The notes under the pieces: model-generated
Databases searched by the model: none
What the model was told of the DNA's origin: nothing
The model's input: the letters and a program-made list of their open reading frames with translations, nothing else
Shown: positions 8,336-15,995 of the stretch, one piece after another
How positions within the stretch are numbered: position 1 is the stretch's first letter
Layout: every line of letters begins with the position of its first letter
Assembly (NCBI GenBank): GCA_963696645.1
Contig: CAVOKY010000007.1
Coordinates: 1,426,001 to 1,490,000 of the forward strand
Direction of reading: 5' to 3'
DNA: 64,000 nucleotides
From: JAMXLO01 sp963696645
GTDB lineage: Bacteria > Pseudomonadota > Alphaproteobacteria > Acetobacterales > Acetobacteraceae
Program-made: the position numbers and the translations under genes

Positions 8336-9640
8336 ATGCTGGCGGACCGATACGACCTTCCCTTGTCGACTTCCTCCGCCTCTGCGCAGGACGCCTACGT
8401 TCGGGGCTGCGATCTGGCGCTAACCCTGTACCCTGGTGCGGTCGAGGCATTCGATCGCGCCATCGCCGCCGACGCCGGTTTCGCCCTGGCTCATGCCGGC
8501 AAGGCCCAGGTACTGATGCGGGAGGGTAACGTGGCTGCGGCCCTGGCGGCCCTGGCAGCGGCCAGAGACGTCGCCGCTGGTTTGCCGGCGCGCGAGGCCA
8601 GTCACATCGCGTTCTTCGACCTCGTCTTCGCAGGCCGGACCGACGCCGCGATCGACGCTTTGCACGCGCATCTGACGGCATGGCCGCGCGACGCGTTGGT
8701 GCTCGCTACTGCTGCGAACCCTAACGGCCTGATTGGCGCCTCCGGTCGCATCGGGCAGAAGCACCAGATCGCGGCGCTGATGGACAGCCTTGCGCCACAT
8801 TACGGCGAGGATTTTTGGTTCCTGGCCCATCATGCCATGGCGCTGTCCGAGGATGGCCAGCTTGCTGCCGCCCGGCCAAAGATCGAACGATCCGTGGCGG
8901 CAAACCCGAACAATGCACATGGCGCGCACGGCTTCGCGCATGTTTGTTATGAGAGTGGCGAGCGGGACACGGCCCGCGCCTACCTGTCATCCTGGCTCAC
9001 CACCTATCCGCGTGATGGATTTTTCCACGGCCATCTGAGTTGGCATCTCTCGCTCTGCGAACTCGAGGCCGGCAATTGGTCTGAGGCGCAGCGGCTGTAT
9101 CGGGACGCCATGGCGCTCGACCGGCACAGCGGCGGGCCGCAGCAGAAAATGTCGGATGGGGCGGCATTTTTGTGGCGGTCCGAACTCGCCGGCCATCCGC
9201 GCGACGCCGCTGCCTGGCGCGCGATGAACGAGTATGCGAACAGCGCGCTGTCGCGGCCGGGCAGCGGGCTCGCCGACCTGCATGTCATTCTGGCACAGGT
9301 TGTCATGGGCGATGACGTAGCGCTCGATGTCCGTGCCCGTCAGATGGAGTATCTGGCGCACGAAGGGCGATACCCGTCCGGCGCTTATCTTCCGGCGCTG
9401 TCGCGTGGCTTCGCTGCATTCGAACGCGGGGATTTTTCCACCGCGATCGAGGCGCTCGCCCCGCTGGCCGGGGAAAGCGAACGCATCGGCGGCAGCCGCG
9501 CACAGCACGACCTGATCGAGTTCACGCTGTTGAAGGCCTATCTCGATGCCGGGCGGTTGGAGGAGGCACAGTGCCTGCTCAGCGCGAGACGGCCTGGTGC
9601 TTCCGGCATTCCCGTCACTGGGGCAGCGGCGATGCATTGA
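8336..9640 (+). CDS. Tetratricopeptide-repeat protein
   Basis: About 434 residues, almost entirely helical. TPR-like pairs are visible, for example GAVEAFDRAIAADAGFALAHAGKA near residue 33 and later AQRLYRDAMALDRHSGG, matching cytosolic TPR proteins of 430-450 residues found in many alpha- and betaproteobacteria. No signal peptide or membrane helix is seen. I chose the ATG at 8336 because AGGAGGAT lies just upstream; an in-frame ATG at 8285 has no ribosome binding site. The role is presumably protein-protein interaction. It is convergent with the LLM oxidoreductase that follows. Confidence 0.75.
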   Translation: MLADRYDLPLSTSSASAQDAYVRGCDLALTLYPGAVEAFDRAIAADAGFALAHAGKAQVLMREGNVAAALAALAAARDVAAGLPAREASHIAFFDLVFAGRTDAAIDALHAHLTAWPRDALVLATAANPNGLIGASGRIGQKHQIAALMDSLAPHYGEDFWFLAHHAMALSEDGQLAAARPKIERSVAANPNNAHGAHGFAHVCYESGERDTARAYLSSWLTTYPRDGFFHGHLSWHLSLCELEAGNWSEAQRLYRDAMALDRHSGGPQQKMSDGAAFLWRSELAGHPRDAAAWRAMNEYANSALSRPGSGLADLHVILAQVVMGDDVALDVRARQMEYLAHEGRYPSGAYLPALSRGFAAFERGDFSTAIEALAPLAGESERIGGSRAQHDLIEFTLLKAYLDAGRLEEAQCLLSARRPGASGIPVTGAAAMH

Positions 9641-9791
9641 CCAACGGAGCAGCCGTGACCCATGCGCCGCACCGGCGTGATGGCCGGGCATGTCCCAGCG
9701 ATCCGTCGTGACAAGGTGCCGCTACTGATGGCCGGCAACAGGCCCGGCCACGACGTTTGAATGAGCCTTGCGGCGGCAATCATGGCCGGCC

Positions 9792-10916
9792 TCAAGCGTG
9801 ACGCAGTCCGGCCTCGCGCATCAGCGGGATCACCTCACGGCCGAAGAATTCCAGGTCGGGCAGATAGTCGAAGAAGTTGACCTGCACGCCGTCGCAGCCG
9901 GCGGTATGCAACCTGCCAAACCAATCCACGATCTGTTGCGGCGTGCCGACCAGGTGAACGTTGCCGCCGACCACCCACTGTGCCCGGGTGTGGCCACGCC
10001 ATGACGCGGTGTCGCCACTTTGGAAGGTGCGCACGAAGTTGTCGGCGGCGACGGTATCCTCGTTCTCCAATATGGCCGAGTAGGCTGCGCGTGCTTGTTG
10101 TTCCGTGGCTCGGCAGATCACGTGCGGGTTGATGATTGTCTTGACCTCGCGTCCGTGGTTGCGCGCGAGAGCCTTGATCCGCGCATTATGCGCCGGCAGC
10201 GCTTCGCAGGCCTTGGCCGGATCGGCGCCGGCGGGGCTGGTGATGAAGATCAGATCCGAGTGCTTCGCCGCGTAGTCGAGTCCGGCGCCGGACGACGCGG
10301 CATTGACCAGGAACGGGCGCCGCGGTCCCGGCTTGGGCGCGAGGAATGCGCGCTCGGTCCGCCAGAACTGGCCATTGAAGCTGAGTTCCTCGTCCTCGAT
10401 CCACAACCGTTCCATGATGGTGGTGAATTCGTCGGCCATCACATAGCGGTGGTCGTGCTCGATCGGTTCGAGCCCGAACATGCGATATTCACTCGGCTTG
10501 TAACCGGTGACGACGTTGATGCCCCAGCGTCCGCCGCTGATGTGGTCCATGGCAGCGCCAAATTTGGCCAGGTGCAGCGGGTGCCACGCGTACAGCACGT
10601 GCACGGTGTTGATCAGCACAATCGATTTGGTCAACGCGGCGAGCCCGGCATTGGCGATGATCGGATCGACTTCGTGCTCGCGAAAGTGCATTTCGCCGCC
10701 ATAGCCCCCCTTGCCGAGCCATTGCGCGAGGCCGAACACCAGGTCGAAACCGAGTGCTTCCGCCATCGTCGTGCAGCGGGCGATGTAGTCGAACGTCCAC
10801 GAGGTGGAGCGCGGCGCCTGCGACGGGCTCCACGCGCCCTGCTGCATCGGCAGGAACAGACCCAGCAGCAGCTTATGGTCGGGCAGCCGACCGAGGGGCG
10901 ATGGGGCCTGCGGCAC
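9792..10916 (-). CDS. LLM-class flavin-dependent monooxygenase (SfnG/alkanesulfonate monooxygenase-like)
   Basis: About 374 residues of a luciferase-like TIM barrel that uses reduced FMN and O2. Recognisable blocks are LGLFLPMQQGAWSP at the N-terminus, ALGFDLVFGLAQWLGKGGYGG, the ISGGRWGINVVTGY substrate/flavin segment, and the C-terminal HLVGTPQQIVDWFGRLH. The subgroup is that of SfnG-, SsuD- and RutA-type enzymes acting on sulfones, sulfonates or pyrimidines. The start is not certain: GTG at 10916 begins 11 bases after the stop of the upstream glutaredoxin-DinB gene and avoids a non-conserved Arg-rich extension. The two genes probably form an operon, which suggests a thiol- or glutathione-linked oxidation. 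Confidence 0.8.
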   Translation of the reverse strand: MPQAPSPLGRLPDHKLLLGLFLPMQQGAWSPSQAPRSTSWTFDYIARCTTMAEALGFDLVFGLAQWLGKGGYGGEMHFREHEVDPIIANAGLAALTKSIVLINTVHVLYAWHPLHLAKFGAAMDHISGGRWGINVVTGYKPSEYRMFGLEPIEHDHRYVMADEFTTIMERLWIEDEELSFNGQFWRTERAFLAPKPGPRRPFLVNAASSGAGLDYAAKHSDLIFITSPAGADPAKACEALPAHNARIKALARNHGREVKTIINPHVICRATEQQARAAYSAILENEDTVAADNFVRTFQSGDTASWRGHTRAQWVVGGNVHLVGTPQQIVDWFGRLHTAGCDGVQVNFFDYLPDLEFFGREVIPLMREAGLRHA

Positions 10917-10927
10917 GCGGCGTCGCG

Positions 10928-11692
10928 CTAGCCGTCCCAGACCTGGCTTGGCATCGGCAGGTCGGCGAAATCGGCAGCGCCAGGCGGGCGATCGGCGATG
11001 ATCCCTGCCATGCCGAGCAGCATGTTCCATTGGCGCACGTGCTGGCCGACATGCCAGGTGCTGCGTTCGAGATATTCGTGCAGCAACTGCGGGCCGTAAT
11101 AAGTCTGCACGATCTCGCGCGCCGACTTGTCAGGCCTGGCGTCCCACCATGCGGCGAGCCGCTGGCGAACGGTGCTGCCGTAGGCGGCGATGTCGGCCGT
11201 GGTATTCATGCCTTCAGGCGGGCGGGAGGTCAGGTTTTCGTAGAGCAGGGTCTCGCCGTTGGCCACCTCCAGGAAGGTCTCGGCAATGCGGAAGATGTGA
11301 TGGCCCAGCACGCGATAGCTGCGCGGACGGTTCGGCACTTCGGTCGTCAGTTTGTCGTCCGGCATCTGCGGGATCATGCGGATCGCGGCGCCGAGAAAGC
11401 CGTCCAGCCGCGTCATCAGCTGGGTGGGCGAGAGCACCGGGCCGGTCTTCTCGTCCAGCCCGAGAAACTTCACCACGTGGCCGATGTTCTGCGCGAACAC
11501 GTAGTCGTCGCCGCGCGACAGCACGGGAACGGAGCGGGCGCCTAGACGCCGGAGCTCATCGAGCCCGGTAGGGTCTTCCAGCACATTGATGGATTGGAAC
11601 TCGATCGCACGGACCGAGAGAAACTCTTTGAGTTTCAGGCAGCTGGTTCATCCAGGCTGCCAGAACACCTTCAGTGGCACGGCGGTTGACAC
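10928..11692 (-). CDS. Glutaredoxin-like/DinB-like fusion protein with in-frame TGA at the first active-site Cys position
   Basis: Reading from GTG at 11692 (GAGGT five bases upstream) gives STAVPLKVFWQPG, a TGA at 11650-11648, then TSCLKLKEFLSVRAIEFQS and the glutaredoxin cis-Pro segment ARSVPVLSRGDDYVFAQ, followed by a DinB_2-type four-helix domain (HHIFRIAETFLE, HEYLERSTWHVGQHVRQWN). In homologues of this architecture, as I recall them, the TGA position is the first Cys of a CxxC motif; here TSC supplies the second. All other codons from 11692 to 10928 are open, about 254 residues. Options: selenocysteine, a recent nonsense mutation, or a consensus base error. If TGA is a stop, GTG at 11584 could start a DinB-only protein of 218 residues. 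The gene is upstream of the LLM monooxygenase. Confidence 0.7.
11620..11636 (-). other. Stem-loop just after the in-frame TGA (weak SECIS candidate)
   Basis: On the minus strand GAAACTC-AAA-GAGTTTC forms a perfect 7-base stem with a 3-base loop, 12 to 28 bases after the TGA. The distance is right for a bacterial SECIS, but the loop lacks the guanines expected for SelB binding. A second weaker stem CTCG/CGAG begins about 30 bases after the TGA and has GGTC at its stem/loop border. Neither is convincing alone, and both could be coding-sequence chance. Confidence 0.25.
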
Positions 11693-11758
11693 GGTGACCT
11701 CACATTGGACCTGGGGAGAGCTTCCTCCGCGATGGGCGTGTCGTCAATCCTTCCTCCT

Positions 11759-11876
11759 GTCGTTGCGAGGAGCGCAGCGGCGCGGCAATCTCAGGCCAGA
11801 AGGCTCCTACCGGCCGGAGATTGCCGCAGCCTGCTCCCGGGCTTGATCCGAAGGCCGCGGCGCTACTCGCAATGAC
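11759..11876. repeat. Dispersed palindromic repeat (REP-like), full copy
   Basis: The left arm CGTTGCGAGGAGCGCAGCGG and the right end CGGCGCTACTCGCAATGAC face each other with an inner CGGCAATCTC / GGAGATTGCCG inverted pair. Related copies lie at 15884-15936 (split by an IS), 31883-31984, 51711-51845 and, in part, near 56316-56378. This copy lies in the gap between the glutaredoxin-DinB gene and the acyl-CoA dehydrogenase gene. Confidence 0.75.
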
Positions 11877-11904
11877 GCGGCCCAGTGTTTGAGGTGAACT
11901 ACCA

Positions 11905-13095
11905 ATGATGTTCGAACTGCCACCCGCCGCGCACGAGTTGCAAGCCGCCGCACGCCGTCTCGCTGATGATGTGATCGCGCCGCGCGCGGCCAAGGTGGAT
12001 CGCGCGGAGGCCTACCCCTGGGACAACGTCGCCGCGCTGCGCGAAGCCGGCCTGCTCGGCTACACCATCCCGACGCAGTACGGCGGTGCCGGCGGCAGCT
12101 TCCTCGACGCCGTCGTCATCATCGAGGAAATGGCGCGCGTCTGCGGCGTCACCGGACGCATCGCGGTCGAAACCAACATGGGGGCGATCTCGGCCGTCAT
12201 GCAGTACGGCAGCGAGGCGCAGAAGCAGCTTGCGGCGCGCCTCGTGCTGGATGGCGACAAGCCGGCGATCTGCATCACCGAACCTGAAGCGGGTTCCGCC
12301 GCGACCGACATGACCACGCGCGCCGACCGGCGCAACGGCTACTGGCTGATCAACGGCCGCAAGCACTGGATCACCGGCGGCGGCGTGTCGAAGCTGCATC
12401 TGATCTTCGCGCGCGTGTTCGACGAGGCGGGGCGGGCGCGCGGGATCGGCGGGTTCCTCGCGGTGCGCGACGATGCGAAGGGGCTGATCGTCGGAAAACG
12501 CGAACCGACGATGGGGCTGCGCGGCATTCCGGAAACCGAGATCCGGTTCGAGAATCTCGAGGTGCCGGACGAGATGGTATTGCAGTCTGCGGATGGAGGC
12601 CTGCATGGGTTCGCCGACCTGATGAATGCCTACAACAGCCAGCGCGTGGGTGCCGCGACGGTGGCGTTGGGTTTGGCGCAGGGCGCGTTCGAGGCGGCGG
12701 TCGCATTTGCCAAGGAGCGGCACCAGTTCGGCCGGCCGATCGGCGAGTTCCAGGGTTTGCAGTGGATGCTCGCCGACATGGCGATCCAGCTCAATGCGGC
12801 ACGGCTAAGCGCATATCGCGCCGCGGCGAGCGCCGATCCGTTTCCCGATCCGCTGCTGGCGGCCGAAGCGAAGGTGTTCGCCTCGGAGATGGCGATCAAG
12901 GTGACAAACGACGCACTGCAAATGTTCGGCGCGCGCGGCTATTCGCGCGATTACCCGATGGAGCGGATGGCCCGCGATGCGCGCATGTTCACCATCGGCG
13001 GCGGAACGGCGCAGGTGTTGCGGAACTTCGTTGCGGGACAGGTGCTGGGGTGGAAGCTGCCGCAGACGCGGGATGGGTATATGGAGCGGCGGTGA
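11905..13095 (+). CDS. Acyl-CoA dehydrogenase
   Basis: A 396-residue FAD enzyme that introduces a 2,3-double bond into an acyl-CoA and passes electrons to ETF. The family signature ICITEPEAGSAATDMTTRA lies near residue 115, the FAD/substrate segment YWLINGRKHWITGGGVSK near 145, RHQFGRPIGEFQGLQWMLADM near 270, and the C-terminal QMFGARGYSRDYPMERMARDARMFTIGGGTAQVLRNF block near 335-370, where TIGGGT is the usual acyl-CoA dehydrogenase variant. GAGGTG stands seven to eight bases before the ATG. The chain-length or substrate preference cannot be read from sequence. Confidence 0.9.
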   Translation: MMFELPPAAHELQAAARRLADDVIAPRAAKVDRAEAYPWDNVAALREAGLLGYTIPTQYGGAGGSFLDAVVIIEEMARVCGVTGRIAVETNMGAISAVMQYGSEAQKQLAARLVLDGDKPAICITEPEAGSAATDMTTRADRRNGYWLINGRKHWITGGGVSKLHLIFARVFDEAGRARGIGGFLAVRDDAKGLIVGKREPTMGLRGIPETEIRFENLEVPDEMVLQSADGGLHGFADLMNAYNSQRVGAATVALGLAQGAFEAAVAFAKERHQFGRPIGEFQGLQWMLADMAIQLNAARLSAYRAAASADPFPDPLLAAEAKVFASEMAIKVTNDALQMFGARGYSRDYPMERMARDARMFTIGGGTAQVLRNFVAGQVLGWKLPQTRDGYMERR

Positions 13096-13101
13096 GGCGC
13101 C

Positions 13102-13434
13102 CTACTCCTCAAACATCTCGCGCAGTACGGCGAGTGCGAGATTCAGCGTCGTCCCGTCGATGGCACCAAGGCGACGCACCAGCCGCAGCTTGTCGAGCGT
13201 GCGAAGCTGATCGAGCAGAATCAGGCCGTCCTTGCGCCGAAAACGCAGCGGAATGCGGTATGGCGCGGGATGACTTCCGGTCGTCATCGGCGCGACGGTG
13301 ACTGTGCGTAGGTAATCGTGCATGTCCGGTGGCGACACGATGACGCATGGCCGAGTCTTCTGAATTTCGCTACCAACCGTCGGATCAAGGACAGCGAGCC
13401 AAACGTCACCGCGACAGATGGCTGACGGTCGCAT
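13102..13434 (-). CDS. Type II toxin, MazF/PemK family
   Basis: About 110 residues with the MazF endoribonuclease fold signature: RGDVWLAVLDPTVGSEIQKTRPCVIVSPPDMHDY, then TVTVAPMTTG, then a C-terminal helix. In this family the Arg in KTRP and the Thr in PMTTG belong to the RNA-cleaving site. The ATG at 13434-13432 shares one base with the antitoxin stop (TGATG), so the pair is translationally coupled; upstream in-frame GTGs at 13440 and 13437 are alternatives. It is the first of two toxin-antitoxin pairs in the window. Confidence 0.85.
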   Translation of the reverse strand: MRPSAICRGDVWLAVLDPTVGSEIQKTRPCVIVSPPDMHDYLRTVTVAPMTTGSHPAPYRIPLRFRRKDGLILLDQLRTLDKLRLVRRLGAIDGTTLNLALAVLREMFEE

Positions 13435-13688
13435 CACCACGTAACATCGGCATCACCTACATTACCGAATTCCGGCCATGACGGAGCGTCGCCACCACTT
13501 TCGGCAATCGCGCGCGATGCCTCGGCCCACCCGGTTCGCCTGGGTCGCCGGACAGGCGCCAGGACCAGACGGCCGCGCTCCAACCGCATGTCGACCTCAT
13601 CGCCCGCCGCCAGACCCAGTTCGTCCAGCAGCGTTTTGGGGATAATGACTCCCGCCGAATTGCCGAGTTTGCGAACCGCCGACTGCAT
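13434..13688 (-). CDS. Antitoxin, AbrB/MazE-type SpoVT domain
   Basis: An 84-residue protein whose first 45 residues form a swapped-hairpin AbrB DNA-binding domain: SAVRKLGNSAGVIIPKTLLDELGLAAGDEVDM. The acidic C-terminal tail, rich in Gly, Asp and Trp, is the usual toxin-neutralising segment. It precedes and overlaps the MazF-type toxin gene, the standard order for this module, and probably represses the shared promoter upstream of 13688. Confidence 0.85.
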   Translation of the reverse strand: MQSAVRKLGNSAGVIIPKTLLDELGLAAGDEVDMRLERGRLVLAPVRRPRRTGWAEASRAIAESGGDAPSWPEFGNVGDADVTW

Positions 13689-13765
13689 GTGGCTACCTCA
13701 GACGATCAATATAGGTCATGGGGCGGGATGTTACAACAAAGTTGATACGACCAATCCCGAGCCCG

Positions 13766-14962
13766 TCAGCGCTCGAAATCCCGCATCACCTTCAGCCCCT
13801 GTTCGAGATCCGCGACCAGGTCAGCGACATCCTCGAGGCCGATGTGCAGCCGGACCACCGGGCCTGCAAATTTGCCCGAACCAGCGGTGCGGCTGACGAA
13901 ACCCGTCGTCGGCACGGCGAGACTTTCGAAGCCGCCCCATGACGCGCCGATGCCGAACAGTTCCAGCGCCTCGACGAACGCGTGCGAGCTTTCTACGGAA
14001 TACTCCAGCCCGAATTCGACGCCGAACAGGCTGCAGGCGCCGGTGAAATCGCGCTTCCACAGCGCATGACCCGGCGCGCCTGGCAGCGCCGGATGCAGCA
14101 CCTGGTTCACTTCGGGGCGCCTACTCAGCCAGTGCGCCACCTCGATGCCGCTGTCCATCTGCTGCGCCAGTCGCACACCCATCGTGCGCATGCCGCGCAA
14201 GGTCAACCAGCAGTCGTCGGGGCTGGCATACTGGCCCAGGCCGCGCGACGTGGCATGCAGCGTCTGCCAGTCGGCATCGGAATTCACCGTGATGCTGCCG
14301 ATCAGAATGTCCGAGTGACCGGCTGGATATTTCGTCGCCGCCTGGATCGACACATCGACACCATGCTTGAACGGCTGGAAGTGATGGATGCCCCAGGTGT
14401 TGTCCATCAGCACCTTTGCGCCATGCGCATGCGCCGCCCGCGCGATCGCCGGAACGTCCTGCACTTCGAAGGTGTGGCTGCCGGGGCTCTCGGTATATAC
14501 AACCGTGGTGTTCGGGCGCATCAGGCCGGCAATCCCTGCCTCGTCGATCACCGGATCATAGTACGTGGTCTCGACGCCGAAACGCCGCAGCACGCCGTCA
14601 CAGAAATTGCGCGCCGGCCCGTACACGCTGTCCGGCATCAGGCAATGATCGCCGGTCTTGAGGAATGCCAGCAGCGGCGTGGTCACCGCGGCCAGGCCCG
14701 AGCACACGATCGCGCAGCGCGTGCCGCCTTCGACCTCGGCGATCACGTCCTCCAACGCCCAGTGCGTTTCCGATCCGCCCAATCCATAGGTCAGCACGTG
14801 CTCGCCGCGTCGTGCGGCCGCCGCGCGGCGTTCGGCGACCGTGGGATACAGCACGGTGGAACCGCGCAGCAGCGGCGGATTGACGAAGCCATGCACGCGC
14901 TTGCCGGCGCGCCCAGTGTGCGACAGCCGTGTGCGGAAGCCGCGCTTCGTCTCATCGGCCAT
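13766..14962 (-). CDS. metC: Cystathionine beta-lyase (PLP-dependent Cys/Met metabolism enzyme)
   Basis: A 398-residue PLP enzyme of the Cys/Met metabolism family. Visible landmarks are YGLGGSETHWALEDVIAEVEGG near residue 55, CSGLAAVTTPLLAFLKTGDH near 85, the Asp of LMDNTWG near 180, and the PLP lysine in ATKYPAGHSD near residue 203. This spacing fits cystathionine beta-lyases, which cleave cystathionine to homocysteine, pyruvate and ammonia; related lyases may have other thioether substrates. It begins two bases after the stop of the sulfurtransferase gene, so the two form a sulfur-metabolism operon. Confidence 0.8.
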   Translation of the reverse strand: MADETKRGFRTRLSHTGRAGKRVHGFVNPPLLRGSTVLYPTVAERRAAAARRGEHVLTYGLGGSETHWALEDVIAEVEGGTRCAIVCSGLAAVTTPLLAFLKTGDHCLMPDSVYGPARNFCDGVLRRFGVETTYYDPVIDEAGIAGLMRPNTTVVYTESPGSHTFEVQDVPAIARAAHAHGAKVLMDNTWGIHHFQPFKHGVDVSIQAATKYPAGHSDILIGSITVNSDADWQTLHATSRGLGQYASPDDCWLTLRGMRTMGVRLAQQMDSGIEVAHWLSRRPEVNQVLHPALPGAPGHALWKRDFTGACSLFGVEFGLEYSVESSHAFVEALELFGIGASWGGFESLAVPTTGFVSRTAGSGKFAGPVVRLHIGLEDVADLVADLEQGLKVMRDFER

Positions 14963-14964
14963 GG

Positions 14965-15804
14965 TCAGTCGGTCTCCACCGGTGTGTCGGAGCGACCGCC
15001 CCATTCGGTCCAGGAACCGTCGTACACGCTGCCCTCCGGCAATCCCGCGAGACGCAATCCAAGCGTCAGGATGCATGCCGTCACGCCGGAACCGCAGCTT
15101 GTCACAATCGGGCGCGAACCATCGACACCCGCCTGCGCGAAGCGCGCGCGCACGGCATCCGCGGAGCAGAACGTGCCATCGGCATTCAGCAGATCTGTGT
15201 AGGGCAGGTTTGCCGACCCTGGAATGTGTCCGCTGCGCATGCCGGCCCGCGGCTCTGGCACTTCCGCGGTGAAGCGGCCGGCGGCGCGGGCATCGAGCAG
15301 CAGTTCCGACTGAGTCTGCACGTTGCGCAGCACATCGCCGACACCGCGCAGGCGTGACGCGCGATAGTCGGGGCGGAATGCGACAGGCCGCGGCGGTGGC
15401 GTTTCGCCGTCCTCCGTCTTGCGTCCCTCGCGCACCCATTTTGGCAACCCGCCGTCGAGCACTGCGGCGTTGTCATGGCCGAACAGCCCCATGAGCCACC
15501 AGCCGCGCGCGGCCGAGGCCAGGCCTTTCTGGTCGTAGAACACCACGCGGGATGTATTCGACACGCCGAGCCAGCCGATCAGCTTGGCGAAGCGGCCTGG
15601 CGTGGGGACCATATGCGGCAGATCGGTGTCGGGGTCGGCGATCACGTCGATATCGAAGTAATGCGCGCCTGGTATGTGGGCGCGGAGGAATTCCGCCTGC
15701 CCGTCCTTGTTCTCGTTGGGCAAATATTTCGTGGCGTCGAACACCACGAGGTCCGGCTTGCCAAGTTCAGCGGCGAGCCAGTCAGTTGTCACCAGTGAAT
15801 CCAT
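14965..15804 (-). CDS. sseA: 3-mercaptopyruvate/thiosulfate sulfurtransferase
   Basis: A 279-residue tandem rhodanese. The inactive N-terminal domain holds VVFDATKYLP and AHIPGAHYFDID; the active C-terminal domain holds LLDARAAGRFTAEVPEPR, SGHIPGSANLPY and the catalytic loop TSCGSGVTA, whose Cys takes up the sulfane sulfur. A CGSGVT loop is typical of mercaptopyruvate sulfurtransferases, whereas CRxGx loops are typical of thiosulfate sulfurtransferases. It is cotranscribed with the downstream cystathionine beta-lyase-type gene. Confidence 0.85.
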   Translation of the reverse strand: MDSLVTTDWLAAELGKPDLVVFDATKYLPNENKDGQAEFLRAHIPGAHYFDIDVIADPDTDLPHMVPTPGRFAKLIGWLGVSNTSRVVFYDQKGLASAARGWWLMGLFGHDNAAVLDGGLPKWVREGRKTEDGETPPPRPVAFRPDYRASRLRGVGDVLRNVQTQSELLLDARAAGRFTAEVPEPRAGMRSGHIPGSANLPYTDLLNADGTFCSADAVRARFAQAGVDGSRPIVTSCGSGVTACILTLGLRLAGLPEGSVYDGSWTEWGGRSDTPVETD

Positions 15805-15883
15805 CGTTTCCCCCAGCGTCGTAAAAGGTGTCTGTCATGACGAAGCGCATAGTCACCCTCCGATCAAGCCGAAAGGGACGCGC

Positions 15884-15936
15884 GACGATCTCGTCCGTGC
15901 GCACTGGGTGCGAGATTGCTTCGCCGCTGCGCTCCT
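15884..15936. repeat. Left half of a REP-like repeat, interrupted by the IS110 element
   Basis: The stretch ends in AGATTGCTTCGCCGCTGCGCTCCT. The matching remainder of the repeat, CGCAATGAC, is found immediately beyond the other end of the insertion at 17599-17607, so one repeat copy has been split in two. The reverse-complement form of the same sequence is seen in the other copies. Confidence 0.75.
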
Positions 15937-15995
15937 AACAAGAAACCCTTGTCGTGGCGATGGTCCATCCCGCTGATGATTGTTTTGGGGGCGCA

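Noticed and set aside
10020..10931. Plus-strand open frame of about 300 codons
   Set aside because: It is opposite to the LLM monooxygenase gene and looks like a high-GC shadow frame.
11620..11660. A convincing SECIS element
   Set aside because: Only a 7-base stem with an AAA loop is found; it lacks the expected loop guanines, so it is listed just as a weak candidate.
13982..15202. Long plus-strand open frame of about 400 codons
   Set aside because: It is antisense to the metC-like and sseA genes and has shadow-type composition (rich in Arg, His, Ala) with no family match.
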